A DNA stretch of 64,000 nucleotides from Leptolinea tardivitalis (GTDB lineage: Bacteria; Chloroflexota; Anaerolineae; Anaerolineales; Anaerolineaceae). Position numbers and translations under genes: made by a program. Under the pieces are notes generated by a model, which saw nothing but the letters and a program-made list of their open reading frames with translations, was not told the DNA's origin and made no database searches. Location: the NCBI RefSeq assembly GCF_001050275.1, contig NZ_BBYA01000001.1, positions 124,001 to 188,000 of the forward strand, written 5' to 3'. The first letter of the stretch is position 1; each line of letters begins with the position of its first letter. Shown piece by piece: positions 35,845-43,434 of the stretch.

Positions 35845-36666
35845 ATGACAAATATTCTTGATAAGTTTCGTATGGATGGACAGGCGGCAGTGGTTACCGG
35901 TGGCGCCGGCCTGTTGGGGAAACAATTTAGCCGAACACTGGCAGAGGCTGGTGCCGGGGTTGTAGTGGCAGACTTGAATGCCGAAGCGGCAGAAGCTGTG
36001 GCTGCATCCATCCGGAAAGATGGCTATAAAGCGATCGGCGTGGGCGTTAATGTGGTGGATAAGAAATCTGTGAATGCTCTTGTGGTTACCACCATTAAAG
36101 AATATGGACGGCTGGACGCGTTGGTTTGCAGTGCCGCCATGGATCCGAAATTCGATCCCGAACATGCCGGAGAGAATCGCAATTCATTTGAAGATTACCC
36201 GGTGGAATCTTTCAGACAGGCCCTGGATGTAAATTTGACCGGTCTATTCCTGTGCGCCCAGGCAGCCGTCATCCCTATGTTGAAACAGGATCATGGCTCG
36301 ATCATCAACATCTGCTCAACCTACGGGTTGGTCGGACCTGATCAGCGGATTTATATCAAACCGGACCAGCCGCAGCAGTTCAAACCGGTGTATTACTCTG
36401 TGACAAAATCAGGGGTTCTTGGTCTGACACGTTATCTGGCGACATACTATGCCGGCCGGAATATTCGGGCCAATGCCTTAACCCCCGGTGGTATTTATAA
36501 CAATCATGATGAATTGTTTGTCAAGAATTATTCTGCCCGCACAGTACTGGGGCGGATGGCTCACATAGATGAAATGAACGGTGCCGTGTTGTTCCTGGCT
36601 TCCGACGCTTCATCGTATATGACCGGTTCCAATCTGGTGGTAGATGGGGGTTGGACAGCATGGTAA
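35845..36666 (+). CDS. Short-chain dehydrogenase, PtmA-like
   Basis: SDR of 273 aa. The cofactor loop is TGGAGLLGKQF (about residues 18-28), NNAG is replaced by CSAAMD, and the catalytic S-Y-K set is in ICSTYGL and VYYSVTKSG (about 178-186). The N-terminus NILDKFRMDGQAAVVTGGAG and the substrate loop around YIKPDQPQQFKPV resemble PtmA-type oxidoreductases of legionaminic acid clusters. The next two genes encode a CMP-nonulosonate synthetase and a NeuB-family synthase, as in ptmA-ptmB-ptmC. AGGA lies 7 bp before the ATG. The exact oxidation step is not established here. Confidence 0.82.
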   Translation: MTNILDKFRMDGQAAVVTGGAGLLGKQFSRTLAEAGAGVVVADLNAEAAEAVAASIRKDGYKAIGVGVNVVDKKSVNALVVTTIKEYGRLDALVCSAAMDPKFDPEHAGENRNSFEDYPVESFRQALDVNLTGLFLCAQAAVIPMLKQDHGSIINICSTYGLVGPDQRIYIKPDQPQQFKPVYYSVTKSGVLGLTRYLATYYAGRNIRANALTPGGIYNNHDELFVKNYSARTVLGRMAHIDEMNGAVLFLASDASSYMTGSNLVVDGGWTAW

Positions 36667-37898
36667 AGCAGCCGGAAGTACTGGCGATCATTCCCGCACG
36701 TGGCGGTTCCAAGGGGATCCCCCGGAAGAATATCAAGGAATTTGCCGGATATCCGTTGATCGCCTACAGCATTGCGGCGGGATTGCATGCTGAAACTGTA
36801 ACCCGCACCATCCTGTCAACAGATGACGAAGAAATCGCCTCTGTTGCCCGGCAGTGGGGTGCGGAGACGCCCTTCCTGCGGCCGGCCGAGCTGGCCTCTG
36901 ACGGAGCTCTGGATTTGCCGGTTTATCAACATGCTTTGAAGTGGCTGGAAGAAAAAGAAGGATATAAACCGGATGTTGTGGTTCAACTGCGGCCGACATC
37001 TCCGGTCAGACCGGTGGATTGTGTAGATCGAGCTGTGACCATGCTTTTGCAAAACCCGGAAGCTGATTGTGTCCGCGGGGTTGTGCCTGCCGGGCAAAAC
37101 CCATACAAAATGTGGCGGCGCGATGAGAAAAGCGGCCAGATTTCCCCATTGCTGCATGTTCCGGGTATTCCGGAACCTTTCAATGCTCCCCGGCAGATCC
37201 TACCACCCGTATACTGGCAGACGGGTCACATTGATGCCATCCGGCCGGAATCAATTTTGGTCAAAAATTCCATGACCGGCGATCGGATTCTGGGTATGGT
37301 AATTGATCCCCAGTACACCATCGATATTGATACTCCCAAGGATTGGGCTCGCTCCGAATGGCTGGTCTGGCATGGAGGATTGCAGTTTGTTGACCCGGCC
37401 AAAAAACCGCGCAGGCAGATGCCTGAAAAGATAGATTTGATGGTCTTTGATTTCGACGGCGTTATTACCGATAACCGCGTCTGGGTGGATGAGAACGGAT
37501 TTGAACGGGTAGCCGCCAACCGTAGTGACAGCCTGGGAGTTCGACTGTTATCCGAAGCCGGGCTGGAGATGATGATCCTCTCGATGGAAGTCAACAAAGT
37601 GGTGGCTGCACGGGCGAAAAAGATGGGAATTGCCGCATTACATGGAATTAATGATAAAGTTACTACCCTGCGCAATTTGCTGAAAGATAGACAAATTCCG
37701 GCTGAAAATGTGATCTATGTAGGCAACGATACCAATGATCTGGACTGTTTCCGACTGGTCGGGTATGCTGTGGCAGTGGGAGACGCCCAGCCAGAGGTCA
37801 AACGGGCGGCAGATCTGGTATTATCACAAACCGGTGGTCATGGTGCAGTTCGAGAAATCTGTGACCTCATTTTACAGACAAGAAAACTCAGAGGCTGA
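36660..37898 (+). CDS. CMP-nonulosonate synthetase fused to KdsC-like HAD phosphatase
   Basis: This is a bifunctional protein of 412 aa. Residues about 1-235 form a CMP-sialic/legionaminic acid synthetase: IIPARGGSKGIPRKNI (about 9-24), ILSTDDEEIA, VVQLRPTSPVRP and the late ENNIDIDTPKDW-like YTIDIDTPKDW. Residues about 258-410 form a HAD phosphatase of the KdsC type: DFDGVITDNRVWVD (about 263-276) with both Asp residues present and GNDTNDLDC near 354. The same domain order occurs in vertebrate CMAS. The ATG at 36660 overlaps the upstream stop by 7 bp; a TTG three codons earlier is less likely. The phosphatase could act on a 9-phosphate intermediate, or may be structural. Confidence 0.88.
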   Translation: MVKQPEVLAIIPARGGSKGIPRKNIKEFAGYPLIAYSIAAGLHAETVTRTILSTDDEEIASVARQWGAETPFLRPAELASDGALDLPVYQHALKWLEEKEGYKPDVVVQLRPTSPVRPVDCVDRAVTMLLQNPEADCVRGVVPAGQNPYKMWRRDEKSGQISPLLHVPGIPEPFNAPRQILPPVYWQTGHIDAIRPESILVKNSMTGDRILGMVIDPQYTIDIDTPKDWARSEWLVWHGGLQFVDPAKKPRRQMPEKIDLMVFDFDGVITDNRVWVDENGFERVAANRSDSLGVRLLSEAGLEMMILSMEVNKVVAARAKKMGIAALHGINDKVTTLRNLLKDRQIPAENVIYVGNDTNDLDCFRLVGYAVAVGDAQPEVKRAADLVLSQTGGHGAVREICDLILQTRKLRG

Positions 37899-37900
37899 AA

Positions 37901-38776
37901 ATGGCAAGAGAGCTAAAAATTGGTAACAAACTTATTGGCGATGGACATCCCACCTATGTGGTGGCAGAAATTGGCATCAATCACAACGGCGATATTGAAA
38001 ATGCTAAAAAGATGATCGACGCGGCCAAACATGCCGGTGTTGATGCTGTTAAATTCCAGAAACGCACACCGGAGTTATGTGTGCCGGATAATCAAAAAAA
38101 TCAAATGCGGGAAACACCCTGGGGTTACATCACTTATCTGGATTACCGCTACAAAGTGGAATTCGGTGAAAAGGAATACCGCGAAATTGACCGATATTGC
38201 AAGCAAGTGGGAATGGATTGGTTTGCCTCTGTTTGGGATGAAAACTCCGTTGATTTCCTGGAAGCCTTTGACCCAATATGCTATAAAATCCCTTCTGCTT
38301 CGCTAACGGATTCAAATTTGTTGAAGAAAATTCGTTCCACTGGCCGCCCCGCCATTCTCTCGACGGGTATGTCAACCATGGAACAGATTCGAAAAGCGGT
38401 TGGTGTGATCGGGTTGGAGAAATTAATCATTACACACGCCACCAGCACATATCCCTGTGAACCGGAAGAATTGAATTTACGCATGATTGATACTCTGCGT
38501 AAAGAGTTTCCCTGCCCGATTGGGTATTCAGGGCATGAGGTCGGACTGATCCCATCGGTACTGGCTGCCGGTATGGGCGCCTGCATGGTGGAACGTCATA
38601 TCACCCTGGACCGGGCCATGTGGGGCGGCGACCAGGCTGCCTCTGTTGAACCCAGTGGATTTGAAAGACTGGTAAAATATATCCGCGTTGCTGAGCAATC
38701 ACTCGGCGATGGCGTCAAGAAAGTTTACGATAGTGAACTTCCATCTTTGAAAAAACTTCGCCGGGTTCAAGAATAA
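37901..38776 (+). CDS. NeuB-family nonulosonate synthase lacking the SAF domain
   Basis: Synthase of 291 aa, covering only the TIM barrel. Motifs are AEIGINHNGDIENAKK (about residues 22-37), AVKFQKRTPEL, YKIPSASLTD, ILSTGMSTMEQI, ITHATSTYPC, IGYSGHEVG (metal His, about 207-215) and VERHITLDRAMWG (second His, about 228-240). The chain ends RRVQE shortly after the barrel, where full-length NeuB proteins continue into a SAF domain of about 60 residues. The gene is intact, with a normal stop and the next gene 26 bp later, so this is not a frameshift visible here. AGAGG precedes the ATG. A legionaminic-type product is suggested by the PtmA-like neighbour. Confidence 0.87.
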   Translation: MARELKIGNKLIGDGHPTYVVAEIGINHNGDIENAKKMIDAAKHAGVDAVKFQKRTPELCVPDNQKNQMRETPWGYITYLDYRYKVEFGEKEYREIDRYCKQVGMDWFASVWDENSVDFLEAFDPICYKIPSASLTDSNLLKKIRSTGRPAILSTGMSTMEQIRKAVGVIGLEKLIITHATSTYPCEPEELNLRMIDTLRKEFPCPIGYSGHEVGLIPSVLAAGMGACMVERHITLDRAMWGGDQAASVEPSGFERLVKYIRVAEQSLGDGVKKVYDSELPSLKKLRRVQE

Positions 38777-38802
38777 CACCGGCAAAGGAATGTGAGTGAG
38801 TT

Positions 38803-39021
38803 ATGATCCACGGAATGCATCTATTAAGCAGTGTTTTAGGTAAACCCGCCCTGTATCTTGATCCGGGTTCTGGAAGTTTCATTCTTCAGGTTCTACTGGC
38901 TGCCTTACTTGGAGGCGGTTTTGCCATAAAAGCATATTGGAAAAATATTAAGAAAATCTTCGTGAAGTCTTCTCCCGAAGAATCGGATGAGGAAGAAGAA
39001 ACCGACGAAGATTCGAAATAA
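38803..39021 (+). CDS. Small LDPGSGS membrane protein
   Basis: This 72-aa protein has one strong membrane helix (ILQVLLAALLGGGFAIKAYW, about residues 27-46), a conserved-looking YLDPGSGS just before it, a basic stretch (KNIKKIFVK) after it and a very acidic tail (EESDEEEETDEDS). I recall similar small proteins with LDPG(S/T)GS before a single helix near polysaccharide genes in several phyla, but I know no assigned function. The gene lies between the NeuB-like synthase and the LTA-synthase-like enzyme, 14 bp upstream of the latter, so a partner or assembly role for it is plausible. An ATG four codons in (38815) is an alternative start. Confidence 0.75.
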   Translation: MIHGMHLLSSVLGKPALYLDPGSGSFILQVLLAALLGGGFAIKAYWKNIKKIFVKSSPEESDEEEETDEDSK

Positions 39022-39035
39022 CCGAGAAGTCCAAA

Positions 39036-40631
39036 ATGACATCATCGAAAATATCTGAACCACGGCGGACTTTTAGTCAACCGTGGTATTTTCATCCCCT
39101 GCTATTCGGAATCTATCCAATAGTGGCATTGCTCGCTGCTAATATCAGTCAGATTCGTCCTGAAGCAGCCATTCGGTCGTTTTTAATCAGCTTTGTTTTG
39201 GCTGTTATTGTCTTCGGGTTGTCTCTGCTCATTATAAAAAACAAGTCCATTGCGGCCATTTTTTCCTCGTTTTTGTTTATTCTGTTTTACTCTTACGGAC
39301 ATGTCTACCAGCTGATTGAAGGGAAGATGATTGGCGGACTGGATATCGGCCGTCACCGTTTTCTCGGGTTTCTCTGGTTGGCACTATTGGTTGTGGGCGT
39401 GTGGCTGATTTTTAGAAAAGCACGCAAAGCAGATACGTTCAACCGGTTGTTGAATACCGTTTCCATCATCCTGTTGGTGTTGCCTCTTTTCAATATCGGT
39501 GAATTTGAAATCAGGGCGGCCAATGTGGCCAGAGGTGGGAACACCGTAAAAGCCGCTTCTATCACCTCTGCGGCGGGAAAAAACCTTGATCCAGAAACAC
39601 TGCCAGATGTGTATTACATCATTTTGGATGGATACAGCCGGGATGATATTCTGAAACAACTTTACAACTACGACAATTCGAGTTTTTATGCCCAGTTAAA
39701 GCAATTGGGTTTTGTCATTCCTGACTGTGCACAGAGTAATTACGCCCGTACGGCACTCTCCATTTCTTCCGCATTGCATATGGACTATATCCAGGACTTT
39801 AGCACTCTCTATAAACAGGGAGATCAAAGTCTGGATATGCCGGTTTATCTGGATTACATCCAGCACAGCCCGGTGCGCAGTCATCTGGCAGAATTTGGCT
39901 ATAAGATGGTGGCATTTGAAACCGGCTACTTCTGGAACGAAGTGACCGATGCCGATGTGTATATCATCGCCAATAACAATCCCCTCGAGAAAGTCAAACA
40001 GGGGCGGGATGTCTCAGAATTTGAGATGATGTATTTGAGAACTACGGCATTCCGAACGGTGGATGAATTGAAATCGAAATTCACACAGAACATTGTGAAG
40101 AATATCCGAACTCCAGAAGAGAAACATCACGACCAGGTGGTGTTTGCACTGGATCAACTGGGGCAGGTGCCCAATCTGCCGGGCAAAAAGTTCGTGTATG
40201 CCCACATTGTGGCGCCCCACGCTCCATTTGTTTTCAGCCCTGACGGCCGGTACATTTCCAATGGCGCGGTGAATCCGGGGTATCTGGATGCCATATCTTA
40301 TGTCAACTCGCGGATCATTCCGATTGTCAAATCTATTATTGACAATTCCAAAGTACCTCCGGTAATCATCATCCAGGGTGATCATGGTTGGGATGCCGAC
40401 CACCGCATGCAGATTCTTAACGCCTATTATTTACCAGATGGCGGATCCAGCAAAATTTACAACACCATCACCCCGGTTAATACCTTTCGGACTGTATTTA
40501 ACGAATATTTCGGTGATTCATTCCCTCTGTTGAAAGACGTCAGTTATTTCTCTGATGACGAAGCTCCGTATGCGTTTAAAGAAATTCCTCATACCTGTTC
40601 GAGCGGAAATCCTCCGCCGTCGAAGCCATAA
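39036..40631 (+). CDS. Membrane-anchored sulfatase/LTA-synthase-like phosphotransferase
   Basis: This 531-aa protein has about five N-terminal membrane helices (residues about 15-160) and an extracytoplasmic alkaline-phosphatase-superfamily domain. YYIILDGYSRDDIL (about 191-204) gives the first metal Asp, NYARTALSISSALHM (about 234-248) holds the likely Thr/Ser nucleophile, HIVAPHAPFVF (about 389-399) the His pair and IIQGDHGWD (about 446-454) the D-H metal site. ILNAYYLP is the usual sulfatase-fold strand. Such enzymes transfer phosphoglycerol or phosphoethanolamine to glycans. It could decorate the exported polymer; true sulfatase activity is less likely for this topology. Confidence 0.75.
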   Translation: MTSSKISEPRRTFSQPWYFHPLLFGIYPIVALLAANISQIRPEAAIRSFLISFVLAVIVFGLSLLIIKNKSIAAIFSSFLFILFYSYGHVYQLIEGKMIGGLDIGRHRFLGFLWLALLVVGVWLIFRKARKADTFNRLLNTVSIILLVLPLFNIGEFEIRAANVARGGNTVKAASITSAAGKNLDPETLPDVYYIILDGYSRDDILKQLYNYDNSSFYAQLKQLGFVIPDCAQSNYARTALSISSALHMDYIQDFSTLYKQGDQSLDMPVYLDYIQHSPVRSHLAEFGYKMVAFETGYFWNEVTDADVYIIANNNPLEKVKQGRDVSEFEMMYLRTTAFRTVDELKSKFTQNIVKNIRTPEEKHHDQVVFALDQLGQVPNLPGKKFVYAHIVAPHAPFVFSPDGRYISNGAVNPGYLDAISYVNSRIIPIVKSIIDNSKVPPVIIIQGDHGWDADHRMQILNAYYLPDGGSSKIYNTITPVNTFRTVFNEYFGDSFPLLKDVSYFSDDEAPYAFKEIPHTCSSGNPPPSKP

Positions 40632-40633
40632 CG

Positions 40634-42250
40634 ATGACCGTGGATTTATCCTGGAATCGCAATGTTGAACGTGTCAAACGGATCATTACCCGGAAGCAGA
40701 ATGATGCCAGGGTAAAGAATTTGGCATGCCAGATATCTGGAGCTTCCCATAGCAGTTCCGGAAATGGACCGGTACTGTTATTTAATGCCTCAACCCGACT
40801 GGGCGGCATGAGTCAAAATGCGGCATTCCAATTATTAACCGGTTGGGGTCTGCAACTGGAAGGCATTCCGGTTGTCCATTTTGTATGCAAAAGCGGTCTT
40901 TCACGTTGCGTTTTAGGAACCAACCGCGACAAGCCCTATCAAAAGCCGCCCTGTAAGACGTGTTTTCACCAATCTGTTGTGAATACGACGGATGCACGGG
41001 TTGTCTATCTGCAGCCAGAAGAAAATGTCGATCTTCATCAGAAAATTAAAAACCTGCCTCTGGCCGATTTGATGATTTTTTCGTTCAACGGAATACCTTT
41101 AGGAGAACTGGTATTGCCTTCACTCCGGTGGGTGTTGCGCCGGAACACGTTGACCGATGATGCGGAAACAACCTGGTTGTTCCGTGAATATATACTCTCC
41201 GCTTATCAAGTGATTGACCAGGTTTCCCGGACTCTGGAGGATCTTAAGCCATCGGCGGTGGTGTTGTTCAACGGACAGTTTTATCCGGAGGCATCAGCAG
41301 CCTGGGCTGCCCGCCAGCGGGGTATCAGGGTGATTTCACACGAAGTCGGTTTGATGCCATTTACCGGTTATTTCACCACAGGTGAAGCTACCGCATACCC
41401 AATTGACATCCCTCGGGATTTTGAGCTTTCAGATGAACAGAATGCCCGGTTGGATGCCTACCTGTCAAAACGGTTCCAGGGTGACTTCAGTATGGCCGGC
41501 ATCCGGTTCTGGCCGGAGATGAAAGGATTGGACGAAGGTTTTCTTAAAAAAGCCGCCGGTTTCAAACAAATCGTTCCAGTATTTACCAATGTGATCTTTG
41601 ATACCAGTCAGGGACACGCCAACACTCTGTTTGCGGATATGTTTGCCTGGTTGGATGAGCTTCTTTTGATCATCAAGAAACATCCAGAGACACTATTTGT
41701 CATCAGGGCTCACCCGGATGAAAAGCGGCCGGGAAAGGAAAGCCGTGAGACAGTGGCCGGTTGGGTGTCTGCCAGCGGATGCCGAAATCTACCCAATGTG
41801 CAGTTTGTGGATTCAAGCGAACCTTTCAGCTCATATGATCTGATCCGGCGTTCCAAGTTCATCCTCTTTTATAATTCAACCATTGGACTGGAAGCCAGCA
41901 TCATGGGTATGCCTGTTCTGTGTGCTGGTAAAGCCCGTTTCACGCAGGTCCCTTCTGTCTTTTTCCCGTCGTCAGCAGAAGAATATCTGAAAATGGCCGA
42001 GGATTTTCTAACTTCAGAAAGCGTTAAAGCTCCAGCAGAACATCAGCGCAATGCCCGTCGCTTCCTGTATTACCAGATTTTCAAATCATCCCTGCCGTTT
42101 AATGCTTTTCTTCAAGATGATCCTTTCTGGAAGGGGTATGTAAATCTCAAACCATTTACGGTTGAAGATTTACGACGGAAGAATTCACCGACGATGGATA
42201 CCATTTTGCACGGAATTTTAGAAAACGGAGATTTTCTGCTCCCGGAATGA
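40634..42250 (+). CDS. Capsule-synthesis-type GT-B glycosyltransferase
   Basis: This 538-aa protein has VVLFNGQFYPEASAAWAARQ then RGIRVISHEVGL in the N-terminal half and FVIRAHPDEKRPGK (about residues 355-368) and SKFILFYNSTIGLEASIMGM (about 412-431) in the C-terminal half. These are the layout and key His-Pro-Asp/Glu elements of the PF05159-like capsule family. CVLGTNRDKPYQKPPCKTCF (about 97-116) places four Cys within 30 residues, possibly a metal site. It starts 2 bp after the previous stop and overlaps the following GT2 by ATGA. A CMP-sugar donor is possible by analogy with KpsC/KpsS but not shown. Confidence 0.65.
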   Translation: MTVDLSWNRNVERVKRIITRKQNDARVKNLACQISGASHSSSGNGPVLLFNASTRLGGMSQNAAFQLLTGWGLQLEGIPVVHFVCKSGLSRCVLGTNRDKPYQKPPCKTCFHQSVVNTTDARVVYLQPEENVDLHQKIKNLPLADLMIFSFNGIPLGELVLPSLRWVLRRNTLTDDAETTWLFREYILSAYQVIDQVSRTLEDLKPSAVVLFNGQFYPEASAAWAARQRGIRVISHEVGLMPFTGYFTTGEATAYPIDIPRDFELSDEQNARLDAYLSKRFQGDFSMAGIRFWPEMKGLDEGFLKKAAGFKQIVPVFTNVIFDTSQGHANTLFADMFAWLDELLLIIKKHPETLFVIRAHPDEKRPGKESRETVAGWVSASGCRNLPNVQFVDSSEPFSSYDLIRRSKFILFYNSTIGLEASIMGMPVLCAGKARFTQVPSVFFPSSAEEYLKMAEDFLTSESVKAPAEHQRNARRFLYYQIFKSSLPFNAFLQDDPFWKGYVNLKPFTVEDLRRKNSPTMDTILHGILENGDFLLPE

Positions 42251-43434
42251 AACCGACCTGTTCGATCGTCATTCGCGCGTATAACGAGGAAAAACACATT
42301 GGTCGTTTGCTCACAGGAATCTTTCAGCAAACCATCAAAGATGTACAGGTGGTTCTGGTTGATTCTGGTTCTACAGACGATACGGTGGCCATTGCTTCGC
42401 GATATCCGGTGGACGTGGTACACATCAAACCGGAGGATTTTACTTTTGGTTATTCACTTAATCAGGGAATTCGCCAATGCACAGCCGACAGGGTGGTCTT
42501 TGCCAGTGCACATGTCTACCCTGTATATCCTGATTGGCTGGAAAAATTGATTCAACCTCTGGAAAACCCGCAGGTGGCATTGACCTATGGCAAACAACGC
42601 GGCATGGAGACGACCAAGTTTTCAGAGCACATGATCTTTCAACAATGGTTTCCGGACCATTCTGTGAAACGACAGGATCATCCTTTTTGCAACAATGCCA
42701 ATGCGGCCATACGCCGTGAATTATGGGAACAACACCCCTATGATGAGACTATTCCGGCATTGGAAGATTTAGCCTGGGCGAATTGGGCTCAGAAACAAGG
42801 TTACCAGGTGGCCTATGTGAGCGAAGCTGAAATCATTCATGTGCACAATGAAACCTGGGCGGGTATCTTCAACCGGTACAGGCGCGAGGGGATGGCGTTT
42901 AAGCGCATTTATCCCCAGGAGAAATTTAGTTTATTTGATTTATTCCGGTTGTTTCTGGCAAATGCGGCTAATGATTTACGCCAGGTAAGACGGTTTACCC
43001 TGCCTTCATATGTAATTTCTTCTCCTTCGACGAGCTCTCCTTCGACAGGCTCAGGAACCGGATCCTTGGCAGGCTTTTCTTCGACGAGCTCAGGAAGCGG
43101 TTCTTCGACAGGCTCTCCTTCGACGAGCTCAGGAAGCGGTCCTTCGACAGGCTCTCCTTCGACAGGCTCAGGAACCGGAACATTGATGAAGGCGGCCAGG
43201 AATAAAAATGGGATAATACACCGTACGTATGAAATCATCCGGTTCCGCTGGGCGCAATTCCGGGGTACCTATCTCGGTTATCGGCAGTCGTCCACGCAGT
43301 TATCATGGAAATTGAAGCAAACATTCTACTATCCCAAAGGAACGTCCATTCCCGTGGAGGCAAAAACCAGAAATGTTGACCCCATTCTGTATCATGAATT
43401 ATCTGGTTCGAACAAACAAGGGAGGTCTGAATGA
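42247..43434 (+). CDS. Glycosyltransferase family 2 with an in-frame Ser/Gly/Thr repeat insert
   Basis: GT2 enzyme of 395 aa. The GT-A core is normal: SIVIRAYNEEKHIGRLL (about residues 6-22), VVLVDSGSTDDTVAIA (about 37-52), the segment around FASAHVYPVYPDW in the DxD region, and ALEDLAWANWAQKQGY (about 176-191). Between about residues 257 and 312 lies a low-complexity tract (SPSTSSPSTGSGTGS and variants) encoded by a short DNA repeat array at 43025-43178. After it comes a 75-residue tail (IIRFRWAQFRGTYLGYRQ). The tract is absent from GT2 enzymes I know and joins two otherwise plausible helices, so I read it as a repeat insertion that kept frame. Whether the enzyme still works is unknown. Confidence 0.83.
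   Translation: MKPTCSIVIRAYNEEKHIGRLLTGIFQQTIKDVQVVLVDSGSTDDTVAIASRYPVDVVHIKPEDFTFGYSLNQGIRQCTADRVVFASAHVYPVYPDWLEKLIQPLENPQVALTYGKQRGMETTKFSEHMIFQQWFPDHSVKRQDHPFCNNANAAIRRELWEQHPYDETIPALEDLAWANWAQKQGYQVAYVSEAEIIHVHNETWAGIFNRYRREGMAFKRIYPQEKFSLFDLFRLFLANAANDLRQVRRFTLPSYVISSPSTSSPSTGSGTGSLAGFSSTSSGSGSSTGSPSTSSGSGPSTGSPSTGSGTGTLMKAARNKNGIIHRTYEIIRFRWAQFRGTYLGYRQSSTQLSWKLKQTFYYPKGTSIPVEAKTRNVDPILYHELSGSNKQGRSE
43025..43178. repeat. CTTCGACRRGCTC short-repeat array inside a GT2 gene
   Basis: Seven exact-pattern copies of CTTCGACAGGCTC or CTTCGACGAGCTC begin at 43025, 43040, 43079, 43103, 43118, 43142 and 43157; a decayed eighth is near 43065. Starts alternate by 15 and 24 bp (39-bp composite, a multiple of three), and copies are often followed by AGGAAGCGG or AGGAACCGG. 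On the other strand the array translates to PEPVEG-like tracts, a pattern I remember from widespread bacterial interspersed repeats. Confidence 0.9.

Noticed and set aside
40576-40809. Possible frameshift between the sulfatase-like and capsule-type genes
   Set aside because: The stop at 40631 and start at 40634 form a normal close junction and both proteins look complete.
42909-43238. Minus-strand ORF of 109 aa rich in PEPVEG-like repeats
   Set aside because: It is the other-strand reading of the short-repeat array within the GT2 gene. Repeat units are multiples of three, so several frames stay open; there is no start context or family match.
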